From RH-AL1 sp964247745 (GTDB lineage Bacteria; Pseudomonadota; Alphaproteobacteria; Rhizobiales; Beijerinckiaceae): a stretch of DNA of 64,000 nt. Position numbers and translations under genes: made by a program. Below the pieces are notes generated by a model. It ran no database searches. It was not told where the DNA came from and worked only from the letters and a program-made list of their open reading frames with translations. Position 1 is the stretch's first letter, and each line of letters begins with the position of its first letter. Location: assembly GCA_964247745.1 (NCBI GenBank), contig CAXTVT010000007.1, positions 8,484 through 72,483 of the forward strand, read 5' to 3'. This document shows, in pieces, positions 36,026 to 45,139 of this stretch.

Positions 36026-37594
36026 CTACTTCTCGGCCTTTGTGGTCTTCAGCTTGATCGTCGCGCCGTCGAACATGAACGTGTCCGAAGGCGTGAAGAT
36101 CGTGCGGTTCGACACGGCGAAGATCGTCGCCGGCGAGTACAGGTACAGGACATTGGCCTGCTCGTGCTCGTAGGCTTCGATGTCCGACACGGCCTTGGCC
36201 TGCTTGGTCAGGTCCTCGGTCTCGATGACCTTGTCGGCCAGCTCGTCGAACTTCTTCGTGTCGGCGCCTTCGAGGAAACCGCCGCCGGTGCCGAAGAACT
36301 CGCGGTACACGACGCCCACCGGATATTCCGGCGACCAGTCGAAGTGCCAAACGAGCGTCATGTCCGCCTTCTTGTCCTTGGCGTCCACCATCTTGGCCTT
36401 GAGGCCGACCTTCTCGAGCTGCTCGCCGATCTGCTTGACGAGAGGAGCGTAATCCTCGCTCGCGCCGATCGTGATCTCCTTGCCCTCGAGACCGTCCTTC
36501 TTGATCTCCGCCTTCGCCTTGGCGACGTCGTACGGGTACTGCTTCAGGCTGGCGTCCTGTCCGAAACGGCCCTTCTGGATGAAGGCCGGCATCAACACGC
36601 CGTAACCGCCGCCGGCGTCCTTGAGGAGCGCGGCCCGGTCGATGGCCATGTTCATGGCCTGGCGCAGCTTGATGTTCTTCCAGGGCGAGTTGGCCTCGGT
36701 CTGGTTGAACACGCCGGCGAGCACCGTTTTGGCGTCGGCTGACACGATATGCGCGTTGCCGTGACCGTCGAACGCCTTGGCGTCGGCGGGCGTCAGCTGC
36801 GTCACGATATCGAGCTTCTTGTCGCCGGCCGCGACCGCCTTGAGGGCATCGGCCTTCGAGATGATGTTGTCGAACACCAGCCGCACGGACGGCTTGCGGT
36901 CGGGATTCCAATAAGCCTCGTTCGGCTGAAGGACGACTTCAGGAGAACGCTTGTCGAGCTGCGAAACGCCCTCGGCGAGTACGAACGGACCAGTCCCCCA
37001 CGGACCGGCAGCGTCGATGACTCACCAATGGCCGTTCGCCGAACCGGTCTTCTTGTCGACAAAGCCGAGCTTGTCCCAGAAGGCGTTCGACGGAACGTGC
37101 ATGCCGCGCAGCTTCATGAAGGCGGCGGAATCGGGCTCGGGGAGCACGATGTCGATCGTGTAGTCGTCCTTGATCTTGGCCTCGGAACCCTTGGCCCAGT
37201 TCAGGAACTTGCCCGGCGGATGCGGCTGGGACCAGTCGTTGACCTTGTCGAAGGCGGTCTTCAGGTTCTTCGCCGTGAACGGCGTGCCGTCCTGATACTT
37301 GACGTTCTGGCGAAGCTTGAGCTCGAGGGTGGTCGGGTTGACCCACTTCCAGCTGTCGGCGAGCGCGTAGACCGTCTTGCCCTTGAGGCTGACCGCGTCG
37401 GCCTCCTCCATCGTCATCCAGGTCACCGACAGCCAGTTCACCGGCGACGGGTCCGAGATCGTGACCGTGTTTTCGGGCCCATACGTCACCGCGGCCTGGG
37501 CGATCGTCGCGGATGCGGCGAGCCCGAGCGCGGCGACGCCGGCGAGCAGCATCGTTCGATGCCCTCCCGGAGGCGCTTTGCGTCCTCTCAACAT
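36026..37594 (-). pseudogene. Peptide-type ABC transporter substrate-binding protein, interrupted by an in-frame TGA
   Basis: A SBP_bac_5 family periplasmic binding protein (peptide or related ligands) of about 522 codons with a stop in the middle. The N-terminal part has a signal peptide (TMLLAGVAALGLAASATIAQ) and YALADSWKWVNPTTLELKLR. At 37024-37022 the frame reads GSANGHW then TGA, and the same frame continues at once with VIDAAGPWGTGPFVLAEG and NEAYWNPDRKPSVRLVFDN, on through LRQAMNMAIDRAALLKDA to the end. One base change from a sense codon such as TGG or CGA explains it. No permease or ATPase genes are adjacent. A truncated 190-residue product and a second ORF from 36886 are what remain if the stop is real. 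Confidence 0.8.
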
Positions 37595-37692
37595 TCATTG
37601 TCCTCCCAAAGAGACCGGCCATCGCCGGCCATCCGTCACGACGGATCTCGCTCGCGGGCGCGTCGCAGGCGCCCGCATCAAATGATTTGTGC

Positions 37693-38226
37693 TCAACCCA
37701 CCAGCGGATCGACGATCTTTTCCAGATCCGCGTTGGGGATGTCGCCCTTGAAGGTGTGGATCAGCTTGCCGTCCTTGCCGATCACCACGGTGAAAGGGAT
37801 CGCGCCCTGGTCGTTGCCCAGCGCCTTGCCGAGCTCGACCGCATCGTGGCCGCCGTAGAAGATCGGATAGGTGAGGTTGTTGTCCTTCACGAACTGGCGG
37901 ACCTTGTCGCCGTTGTCGAGCGCCAGCCCGACCACGGTCACGTCCTTGCCCTTCGCCTTGTAGGCCTCGTTGAGCTTGACGAGATTGGGCGTCTCGACGC
38001 GGCAGGGCACGCACCACGTCGCCCAGAAATACATGACGACGACCTTGCCCTTGTACTGGTCCATCGACTCCGTCTGGTCCTTCATGTCCTTGAAGGACGA
38101 GGCGTAGAGCGCCTTTCCCGCGTCGGGATTGGCGACCGCGTCGTCGGCGTGCGCAGGCGCGAAGGCCAAGGTGGCGCCGACCAGGCCGGCGAGGAGGACG
38201 CGATGGGAAGCGGCGCCGAGGCTCAT
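37693..38226 (-). CDS. TlpA family thiol-disulfide oxidoreductase
   Basis: A 177-residue exported thioredoxin-like protein with signal peptide (LLAGLVGATLAFAPAHA). The active site is FWATWCVPCRVE (near residue 70), and the cis-proline loop is AIPFTVVIGKDGK. TlpA/ResA proteins reduce periplasmic disulfides, often in cytochrome c or oxidase maturation, and take electrons from DsbD/CcdA. That fits here: the dsbD gene is directly upstream and overlaps it by 4 bp (38223-38226), so donor and acceptor are co-expressed. Confidence 0.9.
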   Translation of the reverse strand: MSLGAASHRVLLAGLVGATLAFAPAHADDAVANPDAGKALYASSFKDMKDQTESMDQYKGKVVVMYFWATWCVPCRVETPNLVKLNEAYKAKGKDVTVVGLALDNGDKVRQFVKDNNLTYPIFYGGHDAVELGKALGNDQGAIPFTVVIGKDGKLIHTFKGDIPNADLEKIVDPLVG

Positions 38227-40439
38227 GGGTGCTTATCCGTGAGGTGGATCGAGGAACCGGCATCCAAGGCCGCGAACGTCGCGGACGGGACGAGGCCGGA
38301 AGACTTGAGGCCGGACGCCTTGTCGAGCGCGGCCCCGACATCGCCGGGCGTCAGCAGCTCGGGCAGGGCGATGCCGCCCGGCGCGCCCGGTCCGTAGACG
38401 ATGTTGAAGGGGATGCCGTAGCGACCGTAACCGGCGAGATAGGCGCCGATCGCCGGGTCGGGCCGTGTCCAATCGGCCTTCATCGGGACCGTGCTGTCGT
38501 TCAAGCGCTTGGCGATCGCGGTCTTGGAGAGCACGAAGCGCTTGTTGGCCTGGCAGGTCAGGCACCAGTCGGCCGTGACGTCGACGAACACGGTCTTGCC
38601 CTGCGACACCAGTGAGCGGATCTTGTTCTGGTCGAACGTCTTCCACGCGATGTCGTCTTCAGCCGCGGCACCGGAGCGCTCCTGCGCGGCCATCACGCCG
38701 GGGAGCACGACGGCGACCAGCGCGACGACGAGCGCGGCGGGGAACACCAGCCCGCGACGCGCCTCGGGCAGGCGCTCGCGGAGCAGGAACAGGATGACCA
38801 GCGCGACGAGCAGCCCGGCCAACATCGCGGCGGCCGCGACCCCGACCTGGGCGGCGAGGATCGCCAGCAGCCACAAAGCGGTCAAAGCCAGCGGCACGGC
38901 CATGATCTGCTTGACACGCAGCATCCATCGGCCGGGCCTGGGCATCCGCGTGGCGAGACTGGGCACGGCCGCGACCGCGAGGTAGGGCAGCGCGAGGCCG
39001 ATCCCGAGAGCGAGGAAGATCGCCAGCATCTCGGCGACCGACCCCGACAGCGCGAAGCCGACCGCCGTGCCGAGGAACGGCGCCGAGCACGGTGTCGCCA
39101 GAAGCGTGGCGAAGGCGCCGGTCACGAAATGCCCGGCGAGACTCTCGTCAGGGCCGGTGTTGCGCGCCGAAGCCGCGTTGGCGATGAAGCGCGGCAACGG
39201 CACCTCGAACAGGCCGGCGAGATGGCAGGCGAACACCGTGACCAGCACCGCCATCGCCGCGATGAAGCCGGGCTGCTGGAACTGCAGACCCCAACCGATG
39301 CTATGGCCGGCCGCCTTCACCGCGATCAGCGCTCCGGCGATCGCCAGGAAAGAGACGACGATGCCCGCCGCCGTCGCGAGGAAGCCGGCGCGGACCGCGC
39401 CCGGCGCACGACCGCCCTGGCTGACGACGGAGATGAACTTGATCGAGAGCACCGGCAGGACGCAGGGCATCAGGTTGAGGATGAGGCCGCCGAGCAGCGC
39501 GACGCCGATCATCGCCAGTAGCGAGGGGCCGGGCGCCTCCTCGGCCGCCGACGTGCCCCTCGTGATCGCACCGGCACGATCCTCGAGAGCGCGCGGTCCG
39601 TCGGTGACGGTCAGCGTCACGTCACGCCCTGCGAGATGCGCCCCGACGGGGAGGTGGCGCTGGAGCGGCACCAGGAAGGTCGCCTGCGTCCTATCGGCGG
39701 AGAGCGCGACCTTCGGCGTGCCGAGCGCCACGTCGGGCTTCACCTCCGCGATCACGTCGGGCTTGTCGAACGGCACCTGAGCGGTGGCGACGACCTGCAG
39801 CGCCGGTTCGCCTTTGTCGGAGACCTCTTCGACGCTCTTCACGCTCAAGCCGGTCGTGCGGCTGTCGGTCGGCACGGAGGCCCGCGCCTTGGCGAGGGCC
39901 TGGGCATCCGCGGCGTCGGGCGTCGCCGGGCCGGCCGGCACTGACAGCGCGAGGTCGATCGACTTCGGGATGCACTGCTCGGCGCAGATCAGGATGTCGA
40001 GCTTGAGCTTGAGGTCGAGCGGCTTGCCCTTCTCGGCGAGCGCCACGTCGACCGGGAACAGCACGTCGTGCTTGTAGCCGAAGGTCTGGATACCGAGCAC
40101 GGTGACGCGCTCGGGCGCGGGATAGAGCAGGGTGGCCGACGCCAGGTTCGCGGAGCCGTTCCAGTCCAGCGTCGGCGGCAGCCCCGCGTCGCCCGGCGAG
40201 CGCCAATAGGTCTTCCAGTCCCCGTCGAGCTTGACCTCGACCCCGGCGGGCATCGTCGCGAGATCGCCCGTGCCGGAGACGGCGGTCACGAGCCGCGCCT
40301 CGACGTGATCGCTCTTGACCCAAGGGCTCGTCGCCGCCGTCGCCGATGCGATGCCGCCCGACGCGACGGCGGCGAAGGCCACGGCTCGCAGATACGGCCG
40401 CCACCGGGTCGGTGAGCGCTTCAAGTCCTTCATCAGCAA
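38223..40439 (-). CDS. dsbD: Protein-disulfide reductase DsbD
   Basis: A 738-residue three-domain electron carrier moving reductant from cytosolic thioredoxin to the periplasm. It has a signal peptide and an N-terminal periplasmic domain (about 35-290, with LKLDILICAEQCIPKSIDLA holding its cysteine pair). A multi-helix core follows (about 310-590, with cysteines in LNLMPCVLPVLSIKF and LLATPCSAPFLG). The C-terminal thioredoxin domain has DVTADWCLTCQANKRF. Length exceeds E. coli DsbD, mainly in the N-terminal domain. ATG codons at 40439 and 40433 are both possible. It is coupled to the downstream TlpA gene. Confidence 0.93.
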   Translation of the reverse strand: MLMKDLKRSPTRWRPYLRAVAFAAVASGGIASATAATSPWVKSDHVEARLVTAVSGTGDLATMPAGVEVKLDGDWKTYWRSPGDAGLPPTLDWNGSANLASATLLYPAPERVTVLGIQTFGYKHDVLFPVDVALAEKGKPLDLKLKLDILICAEQCIPKSIDLALSVPAGPATPDAADAQALAKARASVPTDSRTTGLSVKSVEEVSDKGEPALQVVATAQVPFDKPDVIAEVKPDVALGTPKVALSADRTQATFLVPLQRHLPVGAHLAGRDVTLTVTDGPRALEDRAGAITRGTSAAEEAPGPSLLAMIGVALLGGLILNLMPCVLPVLSIKFISVVSQGGRAPGAVRAGFLATAAGIVVSFLAIAGALIAVKAAGHSIGWGLQFQQPGFIAAMAVLVTVFACHLAGLFEVPLPRFIANAASARNTGPDESLAGHFVTGAFATLLATPCSAPFLGTAVGFALSGSVAEMLAIFLALGIGLALPYLAVAAVPSLATRMPRPGRWMLRVKQIMAVPLALTALWLLAILAAQVGVAAAAMLAGLLVALVILFLLRERLPEARRGLVFPAALVVALVAVVLPGVMAAQERSGAAAEDDIAWKTFDQNKIRSLVSQGKTVFVDVTADWCLTCQANKRFVLSKTAIAKRLNDSTVPMKADWTRPDPAIGAYLAGYGRYGIPFNIVYGPGAPGGIALPELLTPGDVGAALDKASGLKSSGLVPSATFAALDAGSSIHLTDKHP

Positions 40440-40542
40440 CGCCTAGCGCGATGACATCTCGTGCGCAATCTATCGAACGGAGCAGCGGCGCAGTCGGGAA
40501 TTATCGCCGGCCGCGTGCGCCTTGCCGGTCTCGAAAGCGACG

Positions 40543-40573
40543 AAAGCCCGCCGAGCGGATGCCGGCGGGCTTT
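40543..40573 (-). terminator. Terminator hairpin downstream of sciP
   Basis: AAAGCCCGCCG (40543-40553) and CGGCGGGCTTT (40563-40573) form a perfect 11-bp stem around a 9-base loop, 20 bp past the sciP stop. A-rich and T-rich ends flank the stem, so it may work in both directions. Confidence 0.7.
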
Positions 40574-40592
40574 ACGGCTCGTAGGACGAGGA

Positions 40593-40868
40593 TCAGGCCC
40601 GGTAGTGCTGCAAACGGGTGGTGCGCAAACCGGCGAGGCCATGCTGATCGATCGACATCTGCCAGGACAGGAACTCGTCCACCGTCAAGGTGTAGCGGGT
40701 GCAGGCTTCTTCCAGCGACAGCAGGCCGCCGCGCACGGCTGCGACGACTTCGGCCTTGCGCCGGATCACCCAGCGCTTGGTGCCGGTGGGGGGCAGGTCG
40801 GCGATCGTCAGCGGACTGCCGTCGGGGCCGATGACGTACTTGACCCGGGGACGGAACGACTCACTCAT
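40593..40868 (-). CDS. sciP: CtrA inhibitor SciP (DUF1153)
   Basis: A 91-residue DNA-binding protein of the DUF1153/SciP family. In Caulobacter SciP binds the cell-cycle regulator CtrA and blocks its recruitment of RNA polymerase. The sequence shows the family start RVKYVIGPDGSPLTIADLPP and the helix-turn-helix part RWVIRRKAEVVAAVRGGLLS, EEACTRYTLTVDEFLSW and DQHGLAGLRTTRLQHYR. Length is standard. A candidate CtrA box (TTAA-N7-CTAA, 40921-40935) lies about 53 bp upstream, consistent with CtrA control of sciP. A terminator hairpin follows the gene. Confidence 0.93.
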   Translation of the reverse strand: MSESFRPRVKYVIGPDGSPLTIADLPPTGTKRWVIRRKAEVVAAVRGGLLSLEEACTRYTLTVDEFLSWQMSIDQHGLAGLRTTRLQHYRA

Positions 40869-40920
40869 GACACTTTACTCGCGGACGCGGCGGGCACGGC
40901 CTCACATTAGCCACGCCCAT

Positions 40921-40935
40921 TTAAGATTTACCTAA
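40921..40935 (-). promoter_or_regulatory. Candidate CtrA-binding site upstream of sciP
   Basis: TTAA (40921-40924), seven bases, CTAA (40932-40935); read on the minus strand it is TTAG-N7-TTAA. The CtrA consensus is TTAA-N7-TTAA, so one position differs. It lies 53 bp before the sciP ATG in an AT-rich patch. CtrA control of sciP is established in Caulobacter; here it is inferred. Confidence 0.5.
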
Positions 40936-41108
40936 GCCAACCCTCTGACATTTAACGCCGATCACTGTTCTGGCCGATTTGATATTGCCAAGTCGTCAAT
41001 ATCGGGTTCGTCGTTGTTTGATAATGACACAGCCTGCGGCGCAGGGTTGCGCGCCGGCGACGTCCTTCATAGATCGGGCTCCGCCGCCATCGCCCGAGTT
41101 TTCGCTAC

Positions 41109-41678
41109 ATGACCGACCTCACGCCGCAGCCGCCGAGCTGGCATGGCACCACCATCGTCATGGTGCGCAAGGCCGGCCGCACGGTGATCGCGGGCGACGG
41201 GCAGGTCTCGTTCGGACAGACGGTGATCAAGGGCAACGCGCGCAAGGTCCGCCGGCTCGCCAAGGGTGACGTGATCGGCGGCTTCGCGGGCGCCACCGCC
41301 GACGCCTTCACCCTGTTCGAGCGGCTCGAGGCCAAGCTCGACCAATATCCCGGCCAGCTGATGCGCGCCTGCGTCGAGCTCGCCAAGGACTGGCGGACCG
41401 ACCGCTTCCTGCGCAGGCTCGAGGCGATGATGCTGGTGGCCGACAAGGAGGTCGGCCTCGTCCTGACCGGCAACGGCGACGTGCTGGAGCCGGAGGCCTC
41501 GTCCGGGGGCAGCGTCATCGCGATCGGCTCCGGCGGCAATTACGCGCTCGCCGCGGGCCGGGCGATCATGCGCTACGAGCATGACCCCGAGGCGATCGCG
41601 CGCCGCGCGCTCGAGATCGCCGGCGAGATCTGCGTCTACACCAACGCCAACATCGTCGTGGAAAGCGTCGGGGCGTGA
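41109..41678 (+). CDS. hslV: ATP-dependent protease subunit HslV
   Basis: The 189-residue peptidase subunit of the HslUV proteasome-like complex. After removal of the N-terminal extension (MTDLTPQPPSWHG) the catalytic threonine begins TTIVMVRKAGRTVIAGDGQV. Other family parts are GNARKVRRLAKGDVIGGFAG, ATADAFTLFERLEAKL and VIAIGSGGNYALAAGRAI. The longer propeptide is usual in alphaproteobacteria. Its partner hslU is separated from it by a membrane-protein gene, with close spacing throughout (14 bp, then a 4-bp overlap), so one transcript is likely. Confidence 0.97.
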   Translation: MTDLTPQPPSWHGTTIVMVRKAGRTVIAGDGQVSFGQTVIKGNARKVRRLAKGDVIGGFAGATADAFTLFERLEAKLDQYPGQLMRACVELAKDWRTDRFLRRLEAMMLVADKEVGLVLTGNGDVLEPEASSGGSVIAIGSGGNYALAAGRAIMRYEHDPEAIARRALEIAGEICVYTNANIVVESVGA

Positions 41679-41691
41679 CGGGGCGCGCGCG

Positions 41692-42783
41692 GTGATCTCC
41701 GATCGCACCCTCGACGCCGCCGTCGCGGATGGCATCCTCTCGCCGGCGCAGGTCGAGCGGCTGCGCGCGATCGAGGCCGACACCACGCCCCGCGACGTGC
41801 CCGAGCCGACCGACGACGAGAGCCTGCGCTTCATCACCGGTTTCGCCGACATCTTCGTCACGATCGGCATCGCGCTGTTTCTCGGCGCGCTGTTCTTCCT
41901 GATGAACGCGGGCACGGGCTCCACCCCGGCCTATGCCGGCGTCGCCGCCTGCGCCTGGCTGCTCGCCGAGTTTTTCACGTTCAAGCGCCGCATGGCGCTC
42001 CCGAGCATCGTGCTGCTCGTCCTGTTCGTTGGCGCGGTCTTCGTGCTGGCGGCTCAGATCTTCGCGTCGCTGCTGCCCGGCGCCGCCGCGGTCGAGCGAG
42101 GCCAGTCCATCCTCGGCATCGTTCCCTTGCAATTCCTGCCGCTGGGGCTGGCAGCCCTGGTCACCGCCGGGCTGGCGGCGATGCACTACATCCGCTTCCG
42201 TGTTCCCATCACCATCGCCGCGGGCGTCGGCGCGCTCTGCGTGCTGGTCATCGTGACGGCCGTCGGTCTCGTGCCCGGCATCGGCGAAACGGCCATCAAC
42301 ATCGTGCTTTTCGCCTGCGGTCTCGCGGTCTTCGCCCTGGCGATGGGCTTCGACATGTCGGATCCGCAGCGTCTCACGAGGCGCACGGACATCGCCTTCT
42401 GGCTGCATCTCCTCGCCGCGCCGCTGATCGTGCACCCGCTGATCCGCGGGTTTCTCCACGGGCTCGACGACCGGCTGACCACCGGCGCCGCGGTCGGCAT
42501 CCTCTGGGTCTTCATCGCGCTCGGATTCCTCGCCGTCATCATCGATCGCCGCGCCGTGCTGGTGTCGAGTCTCGTCTACGCCGGCTTTGCGCTCTCGGCC
42601 CTGATCCGCGTGGCGGGTCTCACCGGGTCGAGCTCTCTCGTGCCCCTCGTCCTGCTGGCGCTCGGTGCCTTCATCCTGCTGCTGTCCGCCGGCTGGCGCC
42701 CCTTGCGCCGTGCCATCCTCCGCCGTCTCCCGCGCGGGCTCGCCGGTCGCCTGCCGCATCCCCTGGTGACTTCGAGCCCATGA
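41692..42783 (+). CDS. Multi-pass membrane protein between hslV and hslU
   Basis: A 363-residue protein with a soluble N-terminus (about 1-50, including ADGILSPAQVERLRAI) and about ten hydrophobic segments, for example FVTIGIALFLGALFFLM and ILWVFIALGFLAVIIDRRAV. The N-terminal helix-turn pattern followed by many helices resembles DUF2157-type membrane proteins, but I would not insist. The start is GTG at 41692. Its last codon overlaps the hslU ATG as ATGA (42780-42783). Co-transcription with the HslUV protease could mean a role in the same stress response, or only convenience. No active-site residues can be named. Confidence 0.75.
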   Translation: MISDRTLDAAVADGILSPAQVERLRAIEADTTPRDVPEPTDDESLRFITGFADIFVTIGIALFLGALFFLMNAGTGSTPAYAGVAACAWLLAEFFTFKRRMALPSIVLLVLFVGAVFVLAAQIFASLLPGAAAVERGQSILGIVPLQFLPLGLAALVTAGLAAMHYIRFRVPITIAAGVGALCVLVIVTAVGLVPGIGETAINIVLFACGLAVFALAMGFDMSDPQRLTRRTDIAFWLHLLAAPLIVHPLIRGFLHGLDDRLTTGAAVGILWVFIALGFLAVIIDRRAVLVSSLVYAGFALSALIRVAGLTGSSSLVPLVLLALGAFILLLSAGWRPLRRAILRRLPRGLAGRLPHPLVTSSP

Positions 42784-44087
42784 ACGATTTTTCCCCCCGC
42801 GAGATCGTTTCCGAGCTCGATCGCTTCATCGTCGGGCAGAAGGACGCCAAGCGTGCCGTGGCGATCGCGCTGCGCAATCGCTGGCGCCGTCTGCAGCTGG
42901 AAGGCGCCATGCGCGAGGAGGTCCTGCCCAAGAACATCCTGATGATCGGCCCCACCGGCTGCGGCAAGACGGAGATCTCGCGGCGACTCGCCCGGCTCGC
43001 CAACGCGCCCTTTCTCAAGGTCGAGGCGACCAAGTTCACCGAGGTCGGCTACGTCGGCCGGGACGTCGAGCAGATCGTGCGCGACCTCCTCGAGACGGCG
43101 ATCACCATGGTCAAGGATGGCAAGCGCAAGGGTCTCGAGGCGCGTGCCGAGCTCGCCGCCGAGGAGCGCGTGCTGACGGCGCTCGTCGGCGCGCATTCCT
43201 CGCCGGCGACGCGCGACAGCTTCCGCAAGAAGCTGCGCGCCGGCGAGCTCGACGACAAGGAAATCGAGATCGAGCTCCAGCAGGGCGGGGGCGGCATGCC
43301 GATGTTCGAGCTGCCCAACATGCCCGGCGCGTCCGTCGGCGCGATCAACATCGGCGACCTCTTCGGCAAGGGGCTCGGCAAGCAGGCCAAGCCCAAGCGC
43401 CTGCTGGTGCGCGAGGCCCACGCGCCGCTGGTCGCCGAGGAGAGCGAGAAGCTGATGGACAACGATGCCATCGTGGCCGAGGCGATCCGCCAGGTCGAGA
43501 ACAACGGCATCGTCTTCCTCGACGAGATCGACAAGATCTGCGCGCGCGAGAACCGCGGCGGTGCCGACGTCTCGCGCGAGGGCGTCCAGCGCGACCTGCT
43601 GCCGTTGATCGAGGGCACCACGGTCAACACCAAGCACGGGGCGGTGAAGACCGACCACGTGCTGTTCATCGCGTCCGGCGCCTTCCACGTCTCCAAGCCC
43701 TCGGACCTGCTGCCCGAATTGCAGGGGCGCCTGCCGATCCGCGTCGAGCTGCAGCCACTCGACGAGGACGATTTCCGCCGCATCCTCACAGAGACCGAGG
43801 CCAGCCTGCTGAAGCAGTATCAGGCCCTGATGCTGACCGAGGGCGTGACGCTCGACTTCACGCCGGACGCCGTGAATGCGCTGGCCAAAGTCGCGGTGCA
43901 GGTGAACGCCTCGGTCGAGAACATCGGCGCGCGCCGCCTGCAGACCGTCATGGAGCGCGTGCTCGACGACGTCAGCTTCACCGCTTCCGATCGCGCCGGC
44001 GAGACCATCGTCGTCGATGGCGGCTTCGTGGAACGCAACATCGGCGATCTGGCGCGCAACGCCGACCTGAGCCGCTTCATCCTGTGA
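42780..44087 (+). CDS. hslU: ATP-dependent protease ATPase subunit HslU
   Basis: The 435-residue AAA+ unfoldase that feeds HslV. It opens with SPREIVSELDRFIVGQKDAK. Walker A is GPTGCGKTE (near residue 59), the pore loop region is GYVGRDVEQIVRD, Walker B is VFLDEIDKIC, and the C-terminus carries the HslV-docking tail SRFIL. The I domain between them (about 110-230) is of normal size, with a glycine-rich stretch. It is coupled by ATGA to the upstream membrane-protein gene. Confidence 0.97.
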   Translation: MNDFSPREIVSELDRFIVGQKDAKRAVAIALRNRWRRLQLEGAMREEVLPKNILMIGPTGCGKTEISRRLARLANAPFLKVEATKFTEVGYVGRDVEQIVRDLLETAITMVKDGKRKGLEARAELAAEERVLTALVGAHSSPATRDSFRKKLRAGELDDKEIEIELQQGGGGMPMFELPNMPGASVGAINIGDLFGKGLGKQAKPKRLLVREAHAPLVAEESEKLMDNDAIVAEAIRQVENNGIVFLDEIDKICARENRGGADVSREGVQRDLLPLIEGTTVNTKHGAVKTDHVLFIASGAFHVSKPSDLLPELQGRLPIRVELQPLDEDDFRRILTETEASLLKQYQALMLTEGVTLDFTPDAVNALAKVAVQVNASVENIGARRLQTVMERVLDDVSFTASDRAGETIVVDGGFVERNIGDLARNADLSRFIL

Positions 44088-44231
44088 GAAACGGATCATT
44101 GACCACGTCGCGCGGCTTCGTTGCGGCGCGGGGTCGTCTCGTCGCGATCGCGCGCCTTCGAGCCGTTTTCGCAAGACGCGGTTCACCTCCGGCATGTGTG
44201 CTTGGCGTCTCCGGAGCGGGCAGCGGTTTCG

Positions 44232-44474
44232 ATGAGCGATAAAGACACGCGACCCGGAGCGATGGGCGCCGTCACTTTCGAGCGTGCCCGCGCCGGCAGT
44301 TCGAGCGTGGCGTTGGGAAGTGCGACGGCCTTCATCGTGCTCGCCACGCTGCTGAGCTTCGTCGGCGAGCCGGGCCGGGCGCCGGCTCCGTCATGGCGCT
44401 TGCGCGGCACGATCGCGCCAATCGGTGGGTCGGACCGGGCGGCGCAATTGCCAGCTGCCCACAAACGCGCTTAA
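44232..44474 (+). CDS. Possible small membrane protein
   Basis: An 80-residue ORF with one hydrophobic segment (SVALGSATAFIVLATLLSFV) in the middle and a basic C-terminus. No domain is recognised. The ATG at 44232 is used; the frame is open back to 44121. It lies between hslU and a tRNA gene. Codon use is acceptable, but such short GC-rich ORFs are often not real, so this is tentative. Confidence 0.35.
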   Translation: MSDKDTRPGAMGAVTFERARAGSSSVALGSATAFIVLATLLSFVGEPGRAPAPSWRLRGTIAPIGGSDRAAQLPAAHKRA

Positions 44475-44510
44475 TGCCGGCACCCGCCGTCATACCTCGG
44501 CGAGGCCGGC

Positions 44511-44586
44511 GGGCCGGTAGCTCAATGGTTAGAGCCGGCCGCTCATAACGGTCTGGTTGCAGGTTCGAGTCCTGCCCGGCCCACCA
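44511..44586 (+). tRNA. tRNA with CAT anticodon (Met or Ile2)
   Basis: A 76-base cloverleaf with CCA encoded. The acceptor is GGGCCGG with CCGGCCC, the D arm is GCTC/GAGC, the anticodon arm is GGCCG-CTCATAA-CGGTC, and the T arm is GCAGG/CCTGC. The CAT anticodon is read as elongator methionine unless the C is lysidine-modified, when it decodes isoleucine ATA. The D-loop and variable loop resemble tRNA-Ile2 more than an initiator; the paired first position excludes the usual fMet mismatch. Confidence 0.92.
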
Positions 44587-44633
44587 GCATGCTAGCGGGT
44601 CAGCCCAGACAGCTTGCCGCCTCGCTCGATCGA

Positions 44634-44912
44634 TCAGTTGCGGCTGGCGTTCCCGCCTGGATTTCCTCCGGTCGCGGTGGTGTTCGCGGTGCCGCCCCCG
44701 ACGCCCGCGGACGGGCCGCCGGAACCGCCCGTCGAACCAGCCGTGCCGGGTCCGCGCATGCCGGATTCCGGAGCGCCCGCCGAGGATCGCATGGGTGCCT
44801 CCTGCCCTCCATTCCCCGTGCCGCCGGGCGCCATGCCGGCGTTTTGCGCGAATGCCGTCGGTGCGACGGCCAATTCCGCGACGAGAGCCGCGGCGGCTAT
44901 GATCTTGATCAT
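44634..44912 (-). CDS. Small secreted Gly/Ala-rich protein
   Basis: A 92-residue protein with a good signal peptide (MIKIIAAAALVAELAVAPTAFA). The mature part is low-complexity, rich in Gly, Ala, Ser and Thr (GTAGSTGGSGGPSAGVGGG). There are no cysteines and no domain. Short exported proteins of this type are frequent in Hyphomicrobiales and have unknown roles. It lies just downstream of, and opposite to, the CAT tRNA. Confidence 0.55.
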   Translation of the reverse strand: MIKIIAAAALVAELAVAPTAFAQNAGMAPGGTGNGGQEAPMRSSAGAPESGMRGPGTAGSTGGSGGPSAGVGGGTANTTATGGNPGGNASRN

Positions 44913-45139
44913 CAGACTGTCCTCGATGACACCGCTCCTGGCGGCCGCTCGCTAATCGGCGTCGTGGGGATAGGTTCGCAATCGGGGAGACTTCAAGCTG
45001 CGACCGATTGGAAGTCGGGCTCGCGACGCTTCCCGTCGCCTGTGCCGCGGAAGAGCGGTTCGGGAATCAGATGACCTTGTCGCGATTACCGCCCGTGTCG
45101 GCGAACGCCGACTGCGATCTGGCGATTGTCGATGGAGGC

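Noticed and set aside
37022..37024. Selenocysteine at the TGA of the solute-binding protein.
   Set aside because: The family has no Cys or Sec at this place and the neighbouring residues do not form a redox site; I saw no supporting hairpin just downstream.
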